A DNA stretch of 64,000 nt from Cupriavidus sp. WKF15 (GTDB lineage Bacteria > Pseudomonadota > Gammaproteobacteria > Burkholderiales > Burkholderiaceae), in the NCBI RefSeq assembly GCF_029278605.1, contig NZ_CP119573.1:1550001-1614000 (forward strand), in the 5' to 3' direction. Both the position numbers and the translations under genes were made by a program. The number at the start of each line of letters is the position of its first letter. Position 1 is the stretch's first letter. The notes beneath the pieces are model-generated. The model had not been told where the DNA came from. It did not search any database and saw only the letters and a list, made by a program, of their open reading frames with translations. Positions 17,796 to 25,797 of this stretch are shown piece after piece.

Positions 17796-18539
17796 ATGAC
17801 GAAGAAGCTTGCCGTAGTCACAGGCGGGATGGGCGGTATCGGTGAGGCTATCAGCGTCCGGCTGCATCACGCAGGTTATACGGTGGCTGTCACGCATTCC
17901 CCGGCTAATAGCGGCGTCGCGAGCTGGCTGGGAAAGATGGAGGAAAGCGGGCGTAGGTTCCACGCCTATCCTGTCGACGTCGCTGACTATGACTCGTGCC
18001 AAGAATGCATTGCCAAGGTTCGGGCGGAGCTGGGCGCTGTCGACATTCTGGTGAACAATGCTGGCATCACGCGGGATGCCAGCTTCAAGAAGCTGGACAA
18101 AATCAACTGGGATGCGGTCATGCGCACCAACCTCGACTCGGTGTTTAACATGACCAAGCCTGTGTGCGACGAGATGGTGAAGCGCGGCTGGGGACGAATC
18201 ATCAACGTGTCGTCCATCATTGGTTCCAAGGGCGGCTTTGGCCAATCCAACTACGCGGCAGCCAAAGCGGGCATGCACGGCTTCACGAAGTCGCTGGCGC
18301 TCGAGGTGGCCAAGAGCGGCGTGACGGTCAATACGGTATCGCCTGGCTTTATTGCCACCAAAATGGTGACCGCTGTGCCACAAGAAATACTCGATACAAA
18401 AGTCATCCCTCAAATCCCAGTAGGTCGCCTGGGGAGGCCTGAGGAGGTTGCTGCGTTGATTGCGTATTTGTGCTCGGAGGAGGCCGCCTTCGTGACCGGG
18501 GCGAACATTGCCATCAACGGTGGGCAGCACATGCAGTGA
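17796..18539 (+). CDS. phaB: Acetoacetyl-CoA reductase (NADPH), PhaB
   Basis: This 247-residue short-chain dehydrogenase reduces acetoacetyl-CoA to (R)-3-hydroxybutyryl-CoA for PHB synthesis. The cofactor loop is 'VTGGMGGIGEAI' (about residues 8-19), followed by 'NNAGITRD', the catalytic Ser in 'INVSSIIGSKGGFGQ', and 'YAAAKAG' (Tyr-x3-Lys). The PhaB-specific stretches 'GQSNYAAAKAGMHGFTKSLA' and 'TVSPGFIATKMV' are present, and the C-terminus 'NGGQHMQ' resembles PhaB paralogues. No phaA or phaC lies nearby, so this is an additional copy rather than the main operon. The ATG at 17796 follows 'AGAGGA'. Confidence 0.92.
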   Translation: MTKKLAVVTGGMGGIGEAISVRLHHAGYTVAVTHSPANSGVASWLGKMEESGRRFHAYPVDVADYDSCQECIAKVRAELGAVDILVNNAGITRDASFKKLDKINWDAVMRTNLDSVFNMTKPVCDEMVKRGWGRIINVSSIIGSKGGFGQSNYAAAKAGMHGFTKSLALEVAKSGVTVNTVSPGFIATKMVTAVPQEILDTKVIPQIPVGRLGRPEEVAALIAYLCSEEAAFVTGANIAINGGQHMQ

Positions 18540-18837
18540 GGTCTGATGTGCCGTCCAGCGCCCCACACAGGGCCGGAGCGCTGGATATATAGTCTGCATT
18601 GACCGGAAGGAAGCGGTGCAGCCTTCCTGCGGGCAGCTAGGCGTGGTGGGTATCTCTGTCCTATGTCAACCCAATGACGGAGGCGCCAAAGCAACACAAT
18701 AGTTAACTCTGATATTAGAGTTATCTAATTCGCCTTTAAATTGAGCGCTGTAGGACCCACTACCACCAGCGTTACCACCCTCGGCAACGCGGGTTCTTTT
18801 TTGTAGGCGGCCGGTCAGCGACCCCGCACAAAATGCA
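18540..18837. other. Gap downstream of phaB
   Basis: No gene is supported. Near 18768-18803 a weak stem ('ACCC' with 'GGGT' around 'TCGGCAACGC') is followed by 'TCTTTTTTG', which could terminate the phaB transcript. Bases 18700-18745 are AT-rich. Confidence 0.35.
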
Positions 18838-19020
18838 TCAGAGCGGATTCTCGACGCTCACCGGCTCCGCGCGGTACACCGACCAGAAATAGTGCGAATT
18901 TCTATGGTGCCGGGCTCGCATCCGCTTTGCGAAGAAACGCACCCGTCCTGCATCTCCAGCGTCTATTTCGACCTCTTGATGAAGCTCCTGCGTTGATGCC
19001 GCAGGTGGCAGCAGATTCAC
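18838..19020 (-). pseudogene. Unassigned coding-looking remnant
   Basis: On the minus strand the stretch ending at 18838 reads as ordered protein sequence ('FAKRMRARHHRNSHYFWS', then 'VYRAEPVSVENPL' and stop) but has no start of its own and is fused in frame to sequence that is noise beside the IS21 fragment. I do not recognise the family. It looks like the C-terminal end of a gene whose 5' part was replaced. Confidence 0.3.
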
Positions 19021-19037
19021 GACGGCCGAAACATACT

Positions 19038-19121
19038 GCCCAGTTGCCGCGCGATCTCCGTTTTGGACAGGCCTTGCTCCAGATAGTGACGTAGTAGCAC
19101 GCGTTGTTCCCTCCCGTACAT
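19038..19121 (-). mobile_element. IS21-family transposase (istA) N-terminal fragment
   Basis: The minus strand from 19121 encodes a 28-residue stretch with the typical IstA start: 'REQRVLLRHYLEQGLSKTEI' followed by 'ARQLG', the N-terminal helix-turn-helix of IS21-type transposases. Homology stops after that. No DDE domain, istB or terminal repeats were found, so only a scrap of the element remains. Confidence 0.6.
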
Positions 19122-19242
19122 AGGCGGCTCCAAGGGCTCTTTCGGAGCTGCCACCTTGCCCGAGTGTGCAAATTTCGTCCGCCAGTACTGTGCAATTTAC
19201 GTCCGCCACCCACAACCGGTGAGGCGAAGTCTTCAGGGCGTT

Positions 19243-20436
19243 CTACCGTTCTACCCGCGCGCCATCCTGCGGCGTGTTGGCGGCGCCTGCCTCGGTCGTG
19301 TCGTACACGATGAACTGGTTCTTGCCCGCACGCTTGGCCATGTAGAGCGCCGCATCCGCCTGGCGGAAGAGTTCGTGCTGAGTAGTGCAATGGCGGGTGG
19401 TGTTCAGGGCAATGCCTACTGACGCGCTGCACGCGACCCGCTGGCCGTCCATAAGGTACGGTTCGGACATGGCCGAGACTATTGTTTGAGCGATACGCTC
19501 CGCCGTCTGTATCGAGGAGATGCCCTGGGCAATCACGGCAAATTCATCGCCACCAAATCGGGCCACAGCGTCAGTGGCACGGACCGCTGATTGGATGCGT
19601 ACGGCACACATTTTGAGCAGGGCGTCGCCAGCGGCATGCCCATGGCTGTCATTCACGGCCTTGAAGCCGTCGAGGTCGATAAGGAATAGCGCCAACTCAC
19701 GTTCGGCAGCACGGGAGTTTGTCAGTGCGGATGCCATGCGGCGGTCAAATCCCTTGCGATTCAGTAGCCGAGTCAAATGGTCGTGACCCACATGCCGCTG
19801 GACGCCGCCGATGATGAGTACCATCAAGAAGGTCGAGAAAAGGCCGACGCTCAAGGTCCATGCCAGGCGCGCTATGATTAGCTTGCGGCGCGTGGTGTTG
19901 ACGTCCTCGACATAGAGTTTTGCGGCTACCACCCAGTCCCAGCCAGGCAATGGACGCGCGGCGGAAATTTTTTCGGCCAGCGTGCGGTCCACCAGCCTGT
20001 CAAACGCGGCGACATGGCCCGTGTCATTGGTCCGTGCCAACGCTGCCAGTTCCACATAAGGGCGACGCCCCACGGCATCGGTGAGGTTCTCGACCGATTT
20101 GCCTACCAGCCTGGGCTTGCCAGGATTCAGCAACAGAACGTAGTCCCTAGTGAATGCATACACATAGCCGCTGCCGTGAAATCGCATCAGTTCCCATTGT
20201 GTGAGCACTGCCTTTTTGGCGTCGTCCTCAGTCAGTTCGCCTCTCGCGACGCGCTCCTGGTACGACTCCGCGATACGTATGGCGACGTCCAGTATATTGT
20301 GCAGACCTTGTCGGCGTTCGGTAAGTACTCGCTGGTGGGCATCAATGGCGCTTTCAACGCTTACGGCGAGTAAGCCGGTCCACATGAGCGCGAGTGCTAG
20401 CCACAGCTTTGTACCGAACGATATTCTTTGATGCAT
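19243..20436 (-). CDS. Membrane diguanylate cyclase with single Cache sensor
   Basis: This 397-residue protein starts at the ATG at 20436; a longer frame to 20601 lacks signal logic. An N-terminal membrane helix ('LWLALALMWTGLLAVS'), a periplasmic single-Cache domain of chemoreceptor type ('WELMRFHGSGYVYAF', 'GWDWVVAAKLYVEDV'), a second helix ('TLSVGLFSTFLMVLIIGGV') and a GGDEF domain follow in order. The active site is the intact 'RFGGDEFAV', and 'RATD' five residues before it is an intact product-inhibition I-site. It should make c-di-GMP in response to a small extracellular ligand. The nearby exopolysaccharide cluster is a plausible output, but no link is visible. It is monocistronic; IS21 debris lies downstream. 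Confidence 0.92.
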   Translation of the reverse strand: MHQRISFGTKLWLALALMWTGLLAVSVESAIDAHQRVLTERRQGLHNILDVAIRIAESYQERVARGELTEDDAKKAVLTQWELMRFHGSGYVYAFTRDYVLLLNPGKPRLVGKSVENLTDAVGRRPYVELAALARTNDTGHVAAFDRLVDRTLAEKISAARPLPGWDWVVAAKLYVEDVNTTRRKLIIARLAWTLSVGLFSTFLMVLIIGGVQRHVGHDHLTRLLNRKGFDRRMASALTNSRAAERELALFLIDLDGFKAVNDSHGHAAGDALLKMCAVRIQSAVRATDAVARFGGDEFAVIAQGISSIQTAERIAQTIVSAMSEPYLMDGQRVACSASVGIALNTTRHCTTQHELFRQADAALYMAKRAGKNQFIVYDTTEAGAANTPQDGARVER

Positions 20437-20687
20437 GTCACGCGTTGGCCTGAGCCGACCTTGCGCGGCGGCGCGCACGTGTTGGCTACAGGCATCTCCT
20501 CTTGTGCCAACGCAGCCTGTGCAACAGTATGTTGGCTTTCTATTTTTTGGGCGCCAGCCGATAGGCCATGTATGCCGGGCGTTCGAAAAGAGCGCTGTCA
20601 TTTAGTCATGCTTGCAGTCAAATATAAACCCCACCAGTGTGGGGCGATGCCGCTGATGACCTGTTGCCTTGGGCAACCTGGGACTCG

Positions 20688-20870
20688 ACCACTGCAAGCG
20701 CGCTTGAGGAGAACGCAGCGAGCATGGAGGAACTGACGGTCACGGTGAAGCAGAACGCTGATAATGCAGGACCGGCAAATCAGCTGGCCTCTGGCATCGC
20801 CGAGCGCGGCGGACCCGTAGTCGGTCAGGTAGTGACCACGATGCATGACATCGCTGCCAATTCCACCAAT
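20688..20870 (+). pseudogene. Methyl-accepting chemotaxis protein fragment
   Basis: About 60 codons read as the start of a chemoreceptor signalling domain: '[20 protein letters not shown]', then '[12 protein letters not shown]', '[15 protein letters not shown]'. The hairpin tip ('EAARAGEQGRGFAVVA' in intact receptors) and everything after it are missing, and there is no sensor or membrane region upstream. This is a remnant of the Burkholderiaceae Tsr-like receptor family. Confidence 0.7.
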
Positions 20871-20936
20871 CGGCGAAAAAAAGCGAACCGAAGTTCGCAC
20901 AAGAAGATTCCGACAGCGCGTGCGCGCAAGGAAATA

Positions 20937-21443
20937 CTATAGGGCAGGGCCAACACCTTTGTCGTGGGCCAAATGCTTTGTGGTGTTCTTGGCCATTTCG
21001 TCGGACGCGCCGGCGGGCGTCGAAAAGGCCGATTGCCATGCTGCTAGGATAGATTCGCTTCCTATGGGCGCGTTCTTCGCGAGGTTTTCGAATAACTCCT
21101 GTGTATCGCGTTGACATTGCTGGAGGTGCGCTTGGGCGGCCGTCGAGAATTCGCCTTGAATGCTCGACAGGATTTCGGAGACCTGCCGGCTGTACAACGC
21201 CGCCTTTTCGGCTATGGGCTGCGTCAGGTGCACAGGCAGGGCAACCCACTCTTGCTGGTCGTTGGCCGAAAGCATCTTGCCCAGGATTTCGCGATTTTCG
21301 GCGAAGGTTGATTTGACTGTTTGCAGATTTAGCTCAGTCAGCTTTTCGATGCCTTCGAAGGCTATGGTCGCCAGACCAAGGAGCCTTTCCACGCCCGCTT
21401 TCTGCGCGGAGATGGATTGTTCGGGGATAGGAGTGCTCATCAC
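20937..21443 (-). CDS. Phasin family protein, second copy
   Basis: This 168-residue helical protein has the phasin_2 pattern: '[20 protein letters not shown]', '[17 protein letters not shown]', '[20 protein letters not shown]' and a late '[15 protein letters not shown]'. It is clearly a paralogue of the phasin at 17096 (same helix order) but diverged and with a different tail. The start is the ATG at 21443 or the next one at 21440. It is monocistronic on the minus strand, opposite to the other PHB genes. Its presence with phaB suggests PHB granule management on this replicon. Confidence 0.85.
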   Translation of the reverse strand: MMSTPIPEQSISAQKAGVERLLGLATIAFEGIEKLTELNLQTVKSTFAENREILGKMLSANDQQEWVALPVHLTQPIAEKAALYSRQVSEILSSIQGEFSTAAQAHLQQCQRDTQELFENLAKNAPIGSESILAAWQSAFSTPAGASDEMAKNTTKHLAHDKGVGPAL

Positions 21444-21667
21444 TGTTCCATAGGGTGAGGCTGCGAGTGTTCGAGAGGACCTCTGAATCAGGGCACGAAT
21501 AGTGCGCCGCCAGGATGAAAGTTTTTGCTGCGTTGCGGCAAAATCATTCTAGGGGCGATTGCTCGGAAGTCAACTGTTTCTCGCGTGGCACGCTTGCGCG
21601 CACGAATCCGTTCACTCTCAGAAGAGTGCTGTACGATGTGAATACACCTACAACGAGGGAAATTTAA

Positions 21668-21980
21668 ATGGCGACTTACAAGCAGCTCATGGCAGAAAAG
21701 GAAGCGCTCGAGGCCCAACTCGCTGAAGTTCGCGCGAGCGAAATCGCTGGCGTCATCGAGAAAATCCAAGGGCTGATGGCAGAGTATGAGCTGACTGTTG
21801 ACGAAGCGTCGCCGTGGGCGACCCGCTGGCGATGTCAAGGCCAAGACTGCGGCGAAGGCTAAGTCGGAACTGCCGGCAAAATACATGGACCCGAAGACTG
21901 GGGCGACTTGGTCCGGCCGTGGACGAGCACCCGCTTGGCTTGGCAAAAACCGCACGAAATTTCAGATTGCAGAGGCCTGA
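21668..21980 (+). pseudogene. H-NS-like nucleoid protein, frameshifted
   Basis: The first frame (from ATG 21668, after 'CGAGGGAAATTTAA') gives the H-NS oligomerisation helix: 'MATYKQLMAEKEALEAQLAE' and 'IQGLMAEYELTVDE'. After about base 21803 the conserved continuation lies in another frame: 'KRRRGRPAGDVKAKTAAKA', then the DNA-binding end 'MDPKTGATWSGRGRAPAWLG' and 'KNRTKFQIAEA'. The shift equals one extra or two missing bases around 'GACGAAGCGT'. As written the product is 64 residues with no DNA-binding motif; such a protein could still dimerise with other H-NS copies. Either it is a real mutation or a sequencing error. Confidence 0.8.
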
Positions 21981-22011
21981 CGGGGGCTGCGTGCGGAGGG
22001 GGACTTGGGGG

Positions 22012-22431
22012 CTAGTCGGCGGGATGCTTTGACCTTCGTCTAATACCAAGCCTCCGCACGAATTTTTGTGACAGATTTATTTCTTCTGGCGAGTCCAGTT
22101 CAGGGGCTGAAAAGTCTTCGTCGCCGGCAGCAATAAGTACAGCTTTAGTACAGCCCTCTGCATGGGCGCCGGTTAGGACGGCGCCAACAAGGTCAGTGGT
22201 GATATGGCGGCCGTAATGCTCATGAGCGACGGCCACAGAACGCACAACCACTGTTTCGTCGTATTGCTCTGTACAAGCACAGCCCACCACTTGCTCGCCC
22301 AACACCGCGACCTGAAAGACGTGCGACGAATCTCCGACAACATCAGTTGGCAAGCCGCAGCTTTCTAAAATATCAACGATTGAAGGCCAATCGGTCGCCT
22401 TTGCTGCCCGAACCTGCACGCTCTTTACCAT
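22012..22431 (-). CDS. GNAT acetyltransferase, ArsN2-like (copy 1)
   Basis: This 139-residue GNAT protein starts at the ATG at 22431 ('MVKSVQVRAAKATDWPSIV'), where homology begins. The order matches small ArsN2-type acetyltransferases: 'ILESCGLPTDVVGDSSHVFQ' near the N-terminus, 'VLGEQVVGCAC', 'VVVRSVAVAHEHYGRHITTD' (beta4 and pyrophosphate loop; the usual Q/R-x2-G-x-G/A is degenerate) and 'CTKAVLIAAG'. The final 'FF...GF' part is reduced compared with the two paralogues at 31.0 and 31.7 kb. The substrate is unknown. ArsN proteins acetylate arsenical amino acids, but no ars gene is present. Confidence 0.75.
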   Translation of the reverse strand: MVKSVQVRAAKATDWPSIVDILESCGLPTDVVGDSSHVFQVAVLGEQVVGCACTEQYDETVVVRSVAVAHEHYGRHITTDLVGAVLTGAHAEGCTKAVLIAAGDEDFSAPELDSPEEINLSQKFVRRLGIRRRSKHPAD

Positions 22432-22881
22432 TGCGGTAACTCCCCGTGTTTCTTCGAGCTGAAGACGGAAATGCAGCAGGCACCTGCTATGTCGCGAGTC
22501 CGTTGAGCTCAGCCCCAATGGGACGCCACGCAGCCGGCGCCGTTCGTCCCCCCCTCTGATTGCCGCTTCTTGTTCCCATCTCGACAGCTTGAGGTTGCGG
22601 CTATGAGCGAGTGAGGCTATCACCGAACATCACTGCATTTTGTAAGCGATTGTAAGGCCACGAGTTGCGAGTACTCGGAACAAGAAAGTCCTTTGCAATG
22701 TGGGCCTGCTTCTATATTTTTACAGCTTGGGAATTTCCCCTTTCGTGGTGGTCGACGCTCCGGCAGTGTGGGCAGCGTGGCCAAGGCGAAGTTTTGTCCT
22801 GCGTCCACTGGCTTTGCACGTCGTCCTGAAATCCAGTAGTGAAAGCCCGAGGGGCGAACGTATGCGTCTGACGAGAGATTA

Positions 22882-23214
22882 ATGCAGCCTGAGCAATCCT
22901 CTCTACAAAACGACTTTTTGAACAGAGCGCGCAAGGAGCGACGGCCTGTCGAGGTGTACCTGGTCAACGGCGTGCGACTCAGCGGCTCAATCGTGTCGTT
23001 TGACCGATTCGTGGTGGTACTAAGCGCGCCCAGCGGTAGCACGCAGGCCATTTACAAGAGCGCGATATCCACGATTCAGCCACAAGGGCGGGGGCGCGAG
23101 CCGGGCTCAAGAGGTCATGCCGCCCAAGACAGTACTCCTGACAAAGAGCGTGCGACGCCTTACGTGGTCACCCGAAAGCGTCGGCCTCCAAAGTCTGGTG
23201 GGGAAGAGAGGTAG
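22882..23214 (+). CDS. hfq: Hfq-family RNA chaperone paralogue
   Basis: This 110-residue protein has a full Sm fold in residues 8-66: helix 'QNDFLNRARKERRPVEVYLV' leading into Sm1 ('NGVRLSGSIVSFDRFVVVLS') and Sm2 'IYKSAISTIQP' (canonical Hfq reads YKHAIST). The proximal-face residues are retained in type. The C-terminal 45 residues are basic and Gly/Arg-rich ('PQGRGREPGSRG', 'VTRKRRPPKSGGEER'), different from the chromosomal Hfq tail. Housekeeping hfq normally lies beside miaA or hflX; here it stands alone, so it is a second, mobile copy. It may modulate sRNA networks by mixed or separate hexamers (inference). Confidence 0.88.
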   Translation: MQPEQSSLQNDFLNRARKERRPVEVYLVNGVRLSGSIVSFDRFVVVLSAPSGSTQAIYKSAISTIQPQGRGREPGSRGHAAQDSTPDKERATPYVVTRKRRPPKSGGEER

Positions 23215-23381
23215 GGTTCTGCAGACGCCCCACGAGCACGTCAGCGTTCCGACGGTACCCGCAAGACTAGCGCCCGCGCATGCTAGGGTGCCGTCGGGGT
23301 CTGGACGACGGCCGACAGCGTGACAGCGTTCGATGACTTTTGGGGTTGCCCCGTTTCATCGGACAGATTCGCATTGGAATT

Positions 23382-24287
23382 TTATGTCGATGGGTTTTCT
23401 CCTTGTGATGGGGCAGTGTATGCCCGGTGTAGCGCCGGATTCATGCCATTGACGGGAAGCTTTTCAAACTCCTGCGGAGACCGATATCCCAGTGCGCTGT
23501 GCAGGCGATGCGAGTTGTACCAACCCTCGATCCAGGTGAACAATGCCTGACGGGCGTCGTCGTGCGTGGCGAAGCGCGAACGCATCAGCAGCTCGCATTC
23601 GAGCGTTGCGAAGAAGGACTCGCACATGGCGTTGTCGTAGGCATCGCCCACCGAGCCCATCGAAGGCTGAACGCCGGCCTCGCGGCAACGTCGCCCGAAG
23701 GCAACAGACGTGTATTGGCAGCCCTGGTCCGAATGGTGAATCACTGCGCTGGGATGTCGCTGCGCCAGCGCCATGTCCAGCGCTTGCAGCATCAGTGCGG
23801 TGCGCAGATGACTACCCATGGCCCAACCTACGATGCGCCGGCTGTACACGTCCAACACGACAGCCAGATAGTAAAAGCCGGCAACGGTCGGAATGTATGT
23901 CGCATCGGCGACCCACAGCTGATTTGGCGCATCGGCAGAGAAGTGTCGCTGCACCAGATCGGGCGCGGGTCTGCCCGCTGGCGCACGGTGGGTGGTGCAA
24001 ATGAAGCGCGGCCGGCAAGCCCCGCGCAGGCCGGCCTCACGCATCAGACGCGCCACGCGCTTGCGCCCGACGTGGATACCTTGGCGCAGCAGCATGGCAT
24101 GCACACGTGGCATCCCATAGGTACCGCGCGAGCGGGCGTGAATCTCACGGATTTGCGCGAGCAACAGCTTGTCACTCACGGCATGAGCGCTCGGACGTCG
24201 TTCCATCCATGCATGGAAGCCGCTGCGCGAGACCTTAAGCAGCCGCGCCATGGTGGACAGCGGAAAGCGGTCCTGATTTGCCTTCAT
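23382..24287 (-). CDS. IS3-family transposase OrfB (DDE integrase domain)
   Basis: 301 residues. An HTH_21-type N-terminus ('MARLLKVSRSGFHAWMERRP', 'YGMPRVHAML') is followed by the retroviral-type integrase core. Catalytic residues are visible: Asp in 'WVADATYIPT', Asp in 'HHSDQGCQYTS' and Glu in 'DNAMCESFFATLECELL'. The C-terminus has 'YNSHRLHSALGYRSPQEF'. The ATG overlaps the orfA stop (ATGA); in this family the active product is usually an OrfAB fusion made by -1 frameshifting, and an 'AAAAG' slip-like sequence occurs in the orfA end. The frame is intact, so the element may be active. Confidence 0.93.
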   Translation of the reverse strand: MKANQDRFPLSTMARLLKVSRSGFHAWMERRPSAHAVSDKLLLAQIREIHARSRGTYGMPRVHAMLLRQGIHVGRKRVARLMREAGLRGACRPRFICTTHRAPAGRPAPDLVQRHFSADAPNQLWVADATYIPTVAGFYYLAVVLDVYSRRIVGWAMGSHLRTALMLQALDMALAQRHPSAVIHHSDQGCQYTSVAFGRRCREAGVQPSMGSVGDAYDNAMCESFFATLECELLMRSRFATHDDARQALFTWIEGWYNSHRLHSALGYRSPQEFEKLPVNGMNPALHRAYTAPSQGENPST

Positions 24288-24598
24288 GAACTCGAACCCT
24301 TGTCGGGCAGCGTGTCGGTCTCCCGGGCAAACCAGGCCGCGGCTTTTGCAAGTATCTCCCTCTCCATTTTGAGTTGCCGGTTCTCACGGCGCAGCCGCGT
24401 GAGTTCCTGGCGCTCCGCCGTGGTCAGGCCGTCCTGACGAACGCCGGCATCGCGATCCGCTTGGGCAACCCAGTTGTAGATCGTCTGGGCCGTGGGTTCG
24501 AACTCCTTGGCCAGATCCTCCGGACGGCGACCTGCATGGACCAAGTCAACCATTTGCTGACGGAAGACCGCACTGTACGGTGGGCGCGTTTTCGGCAT
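24284..24598 (-). CDS. IS3-family OrfA (helix-turn-helix and leucine zipper)
   Basis: 104 residues. An HTH resembling transposase_8 ('FRQQMVDLVHAGRRPEDLAK', 'TAQTIYNWVAQ') precedes a leucine-zipper-like coiled coil ('ERQELTRLRRENRQLKMERE', 'ILAKAAAWFA'). It gives sequence-specific binding to the inverted repeats, and the zipper mediates OrfA-OrfAB contacts. It starts 51 bp inside the right inverted repeat. Confidence 0.93.
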   Translation of the reverse strand: MPKTRPPYSAVFRQQMVDLVHAGRRPEDLAKEFEPTAQTIYNWVAQADRDAGVRQDGLTTAERQELTRLRRENRQLKMEREILAKAAAWFARETDTLPDKGSSS

Positions 24599-24815
24599 GG
24601 TGCACCTCCTGCTTACTCAAGATAGGCACTGTCCGAAAAAGCGGGTCACCTCCATTTAGTTTTGAGAGAACGCACTGAGCAACACGACACTTTTAGTGCC
24701 TGAATCCGTGGTGCAGGCTGTGAATTCCAGACTTGCTCCGACGCATGCGCGACTCATAACGCCCAATCGGGCAGAGGAGCCCGCGTAAGCTAGCCGGGCT
24801 TGGTTAACTCCAAAA

Positions 24816-25103
24816 TCAGTGCTTCTGCGCGTGTTTGGTGTTGCGGTGCATGCGATTTTCTTGGGCCTTTTCGTGACTCGAACCTTCCAGACTTCTCCGG
24901 TCCTCAGCGCGCTGTTGGCCTTTGTCGCGGTCGCTGGCAAATGAGCCATTGGAATTTGTCATGGCCTGATTGCTTGCGTGGCCTGGAGCCGCGCTTCCGA
25001 AGTTGCCACCACCGCCTCCACCACCACCGCCACGCGCAGAAGCGGCAAAGCTCAAGCCAAGCAGCAGACTTCCGACTGCAACTACCAGTGTCCTTTTGAA
25101 CAT
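24816..25103 (-). CDS. Small exported glycine-rich protein
   Basis: 95 residues with a Sec signal peptide ('MFKRTLVVAVGSLLLGLSFA', cleavage after 'ASA') followed immediately by 'RGGGGGGGGGNFG' and a hydrophilic tail rich in Asn, Ser, Asp, Arg and His ('DRDKGQQRAEDRRSLEG', 'NRMHRNTKHAQKH'). The poly-Gly run is encoded by an unbroken (CCACCG/CCACCA) repeat on the plus strand, a likely slippage site. No family is recognised. The mature protein is probably disordered and periplasmic. A preceding 'GGGGACGTG' may be the ribosome site. Confidence 0.65.
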   Translation of the reverse strand: MFKRTLVVAVGSLLLGLSFAASARGGGGGGGGGNFGSAAPGHASNQAMTNSNGSFASDRDKGQQRAEDRRSLEGSSHEKAQENRMHRNTKHAQKH

Positions 25104-25393
25104 CACGTCCCCTTAGTAATATCGAGAGCTCACTCGCCCCAAATATAGCCTGAGATGGATTGGTGACGCGTAACAAACAGTAAGGCTAAGGACGCTTGTG
25201 CAACGAAGCAACAAATCGGTAATGAATGGAATGCTCGGGCCAAACTGCTTGTAGTGCGCCCCACCGGACCTTGCCGGCGTGCGTCGCGTACATCCCCGGT
25301 GGCCCGCCTCCCATATACACGGCAGTTCCCAGCACTTCCTCAAATTCGGGCCGCGACGCTCAGAAGCATTGAGTCAGAATGCTGGGTTGGTCC

Positions 25394-25424
25394 TAAAAAA
25401 GACAAAGCCCCCCGCAGGGGGCTT
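25394..25424 (-). terminator. Rho-independent terminator for the TDG-repeat gene
   Basis: Read on the minus strand: an 8-9 bp stem 'AAGCCCCC'/'GGGGGCTT' with a short loop, followed by 'TGTCTTTTTTA'. This is the strongest intrinsic terminator in the window and lies 86 bp after the stop at 25510. Confidence 0.85.
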
Positions 25425-25509
25425 GGGGAGGTGGAAGCTTGTTGCCGTTGATTCGTTCTAGGCCAGTTGGCACCGCGCCTCATTATCGGTAGCGCTCGTG
25501 GTTGGCGAT

Positions 25510-25749
25510 TTACGAACCATCCGTGAACATATCCCGCTTGTCCGTGACTCTGGCGCCGTCGGTTAACACATCCCTCCTGTCGGTGATTGCTCTACCTCCA
25601 TCCGTGAACGGGTCCCGTGGGCCCATCGCGCTTGAGCCATCCGTGTAAACGTCCCGAGTCCCGGTGCCAGCATACGCCGCACCAGCCTCCTTGTCGGCGG
25701 TTAAACGGGGCAATTTCTGTGTCTGCTGGCTCACATAAGTCAGTACCAT
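25510..25749 (-). CDS. Small protein of tandem R-D-x-(F/Y/L)-T-D-G repeats
   Basis: 79 residues. The second half is four imperfect repeats of 11-14 residues: 'RDVYTDGSSAMGP', 'RDPFTDGGRAIT', 'DRRDVLTDGARVT', 'DKRDMFTDGS'. The invariant core is Arg-Asp-x-hydrophobic-Thr-Asp-Gly. The N-terminal 30 residues ('MVLTYVSQQTQKLPRLTA') lack a signal peptide, though similar repeat proteins that I recall from Burkholderiaceae are exported, so the N-terminus may have been lost. Asp-Gly turns could bind metal or form a repetitive coat; function unknown. A strong terminator follows. Confidence 0.6.
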   Translation of the reverse strand: MVLTYVSQQTQKLPRLTADKEAGAAYAGTGTRDVYTDGSSAMGPRDPFTDGGRAITDRRDVLTDGARVTDKRDMFTDGS

Positions 25750-25797
25750 GAGATGTGTTTATGGAGATACTCTGGTCGTAAATAAGACGAGAGAATC

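Larger units (their letters stand above)
23346..24649 (-). mobile_element. IS3-family insertion sequence, apparently complete
   Basis: About 1.3 kb bounded by 22-bp imperfect inverted repeats: 'TTGCCCCGTTTCATCGGACA' at the left (23346) and, read inward from the right end (24649), 'GTGACCCGCTTTTTCGGACA'. It contains two overlapping minus-strand genes (orfA, orfB). No convincing target duplication is visible at the exact ends, so the insertion may be old or the ends slightly misplaced. Confidence 0.88.

Noticed and set aside
21790..21815. Programmed ribosomal frameshift in the H-NS gene
   Set aside because: No slippery heptamer, stop-adjacent shift site or downstream structure is evident; mutation or error is simpler.
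23346..24649. Target-site duplication for the IS3 element
   Set aside because: Tri- and tetranucleotides at the predicted ends do not match; no credible direct repeat was found.
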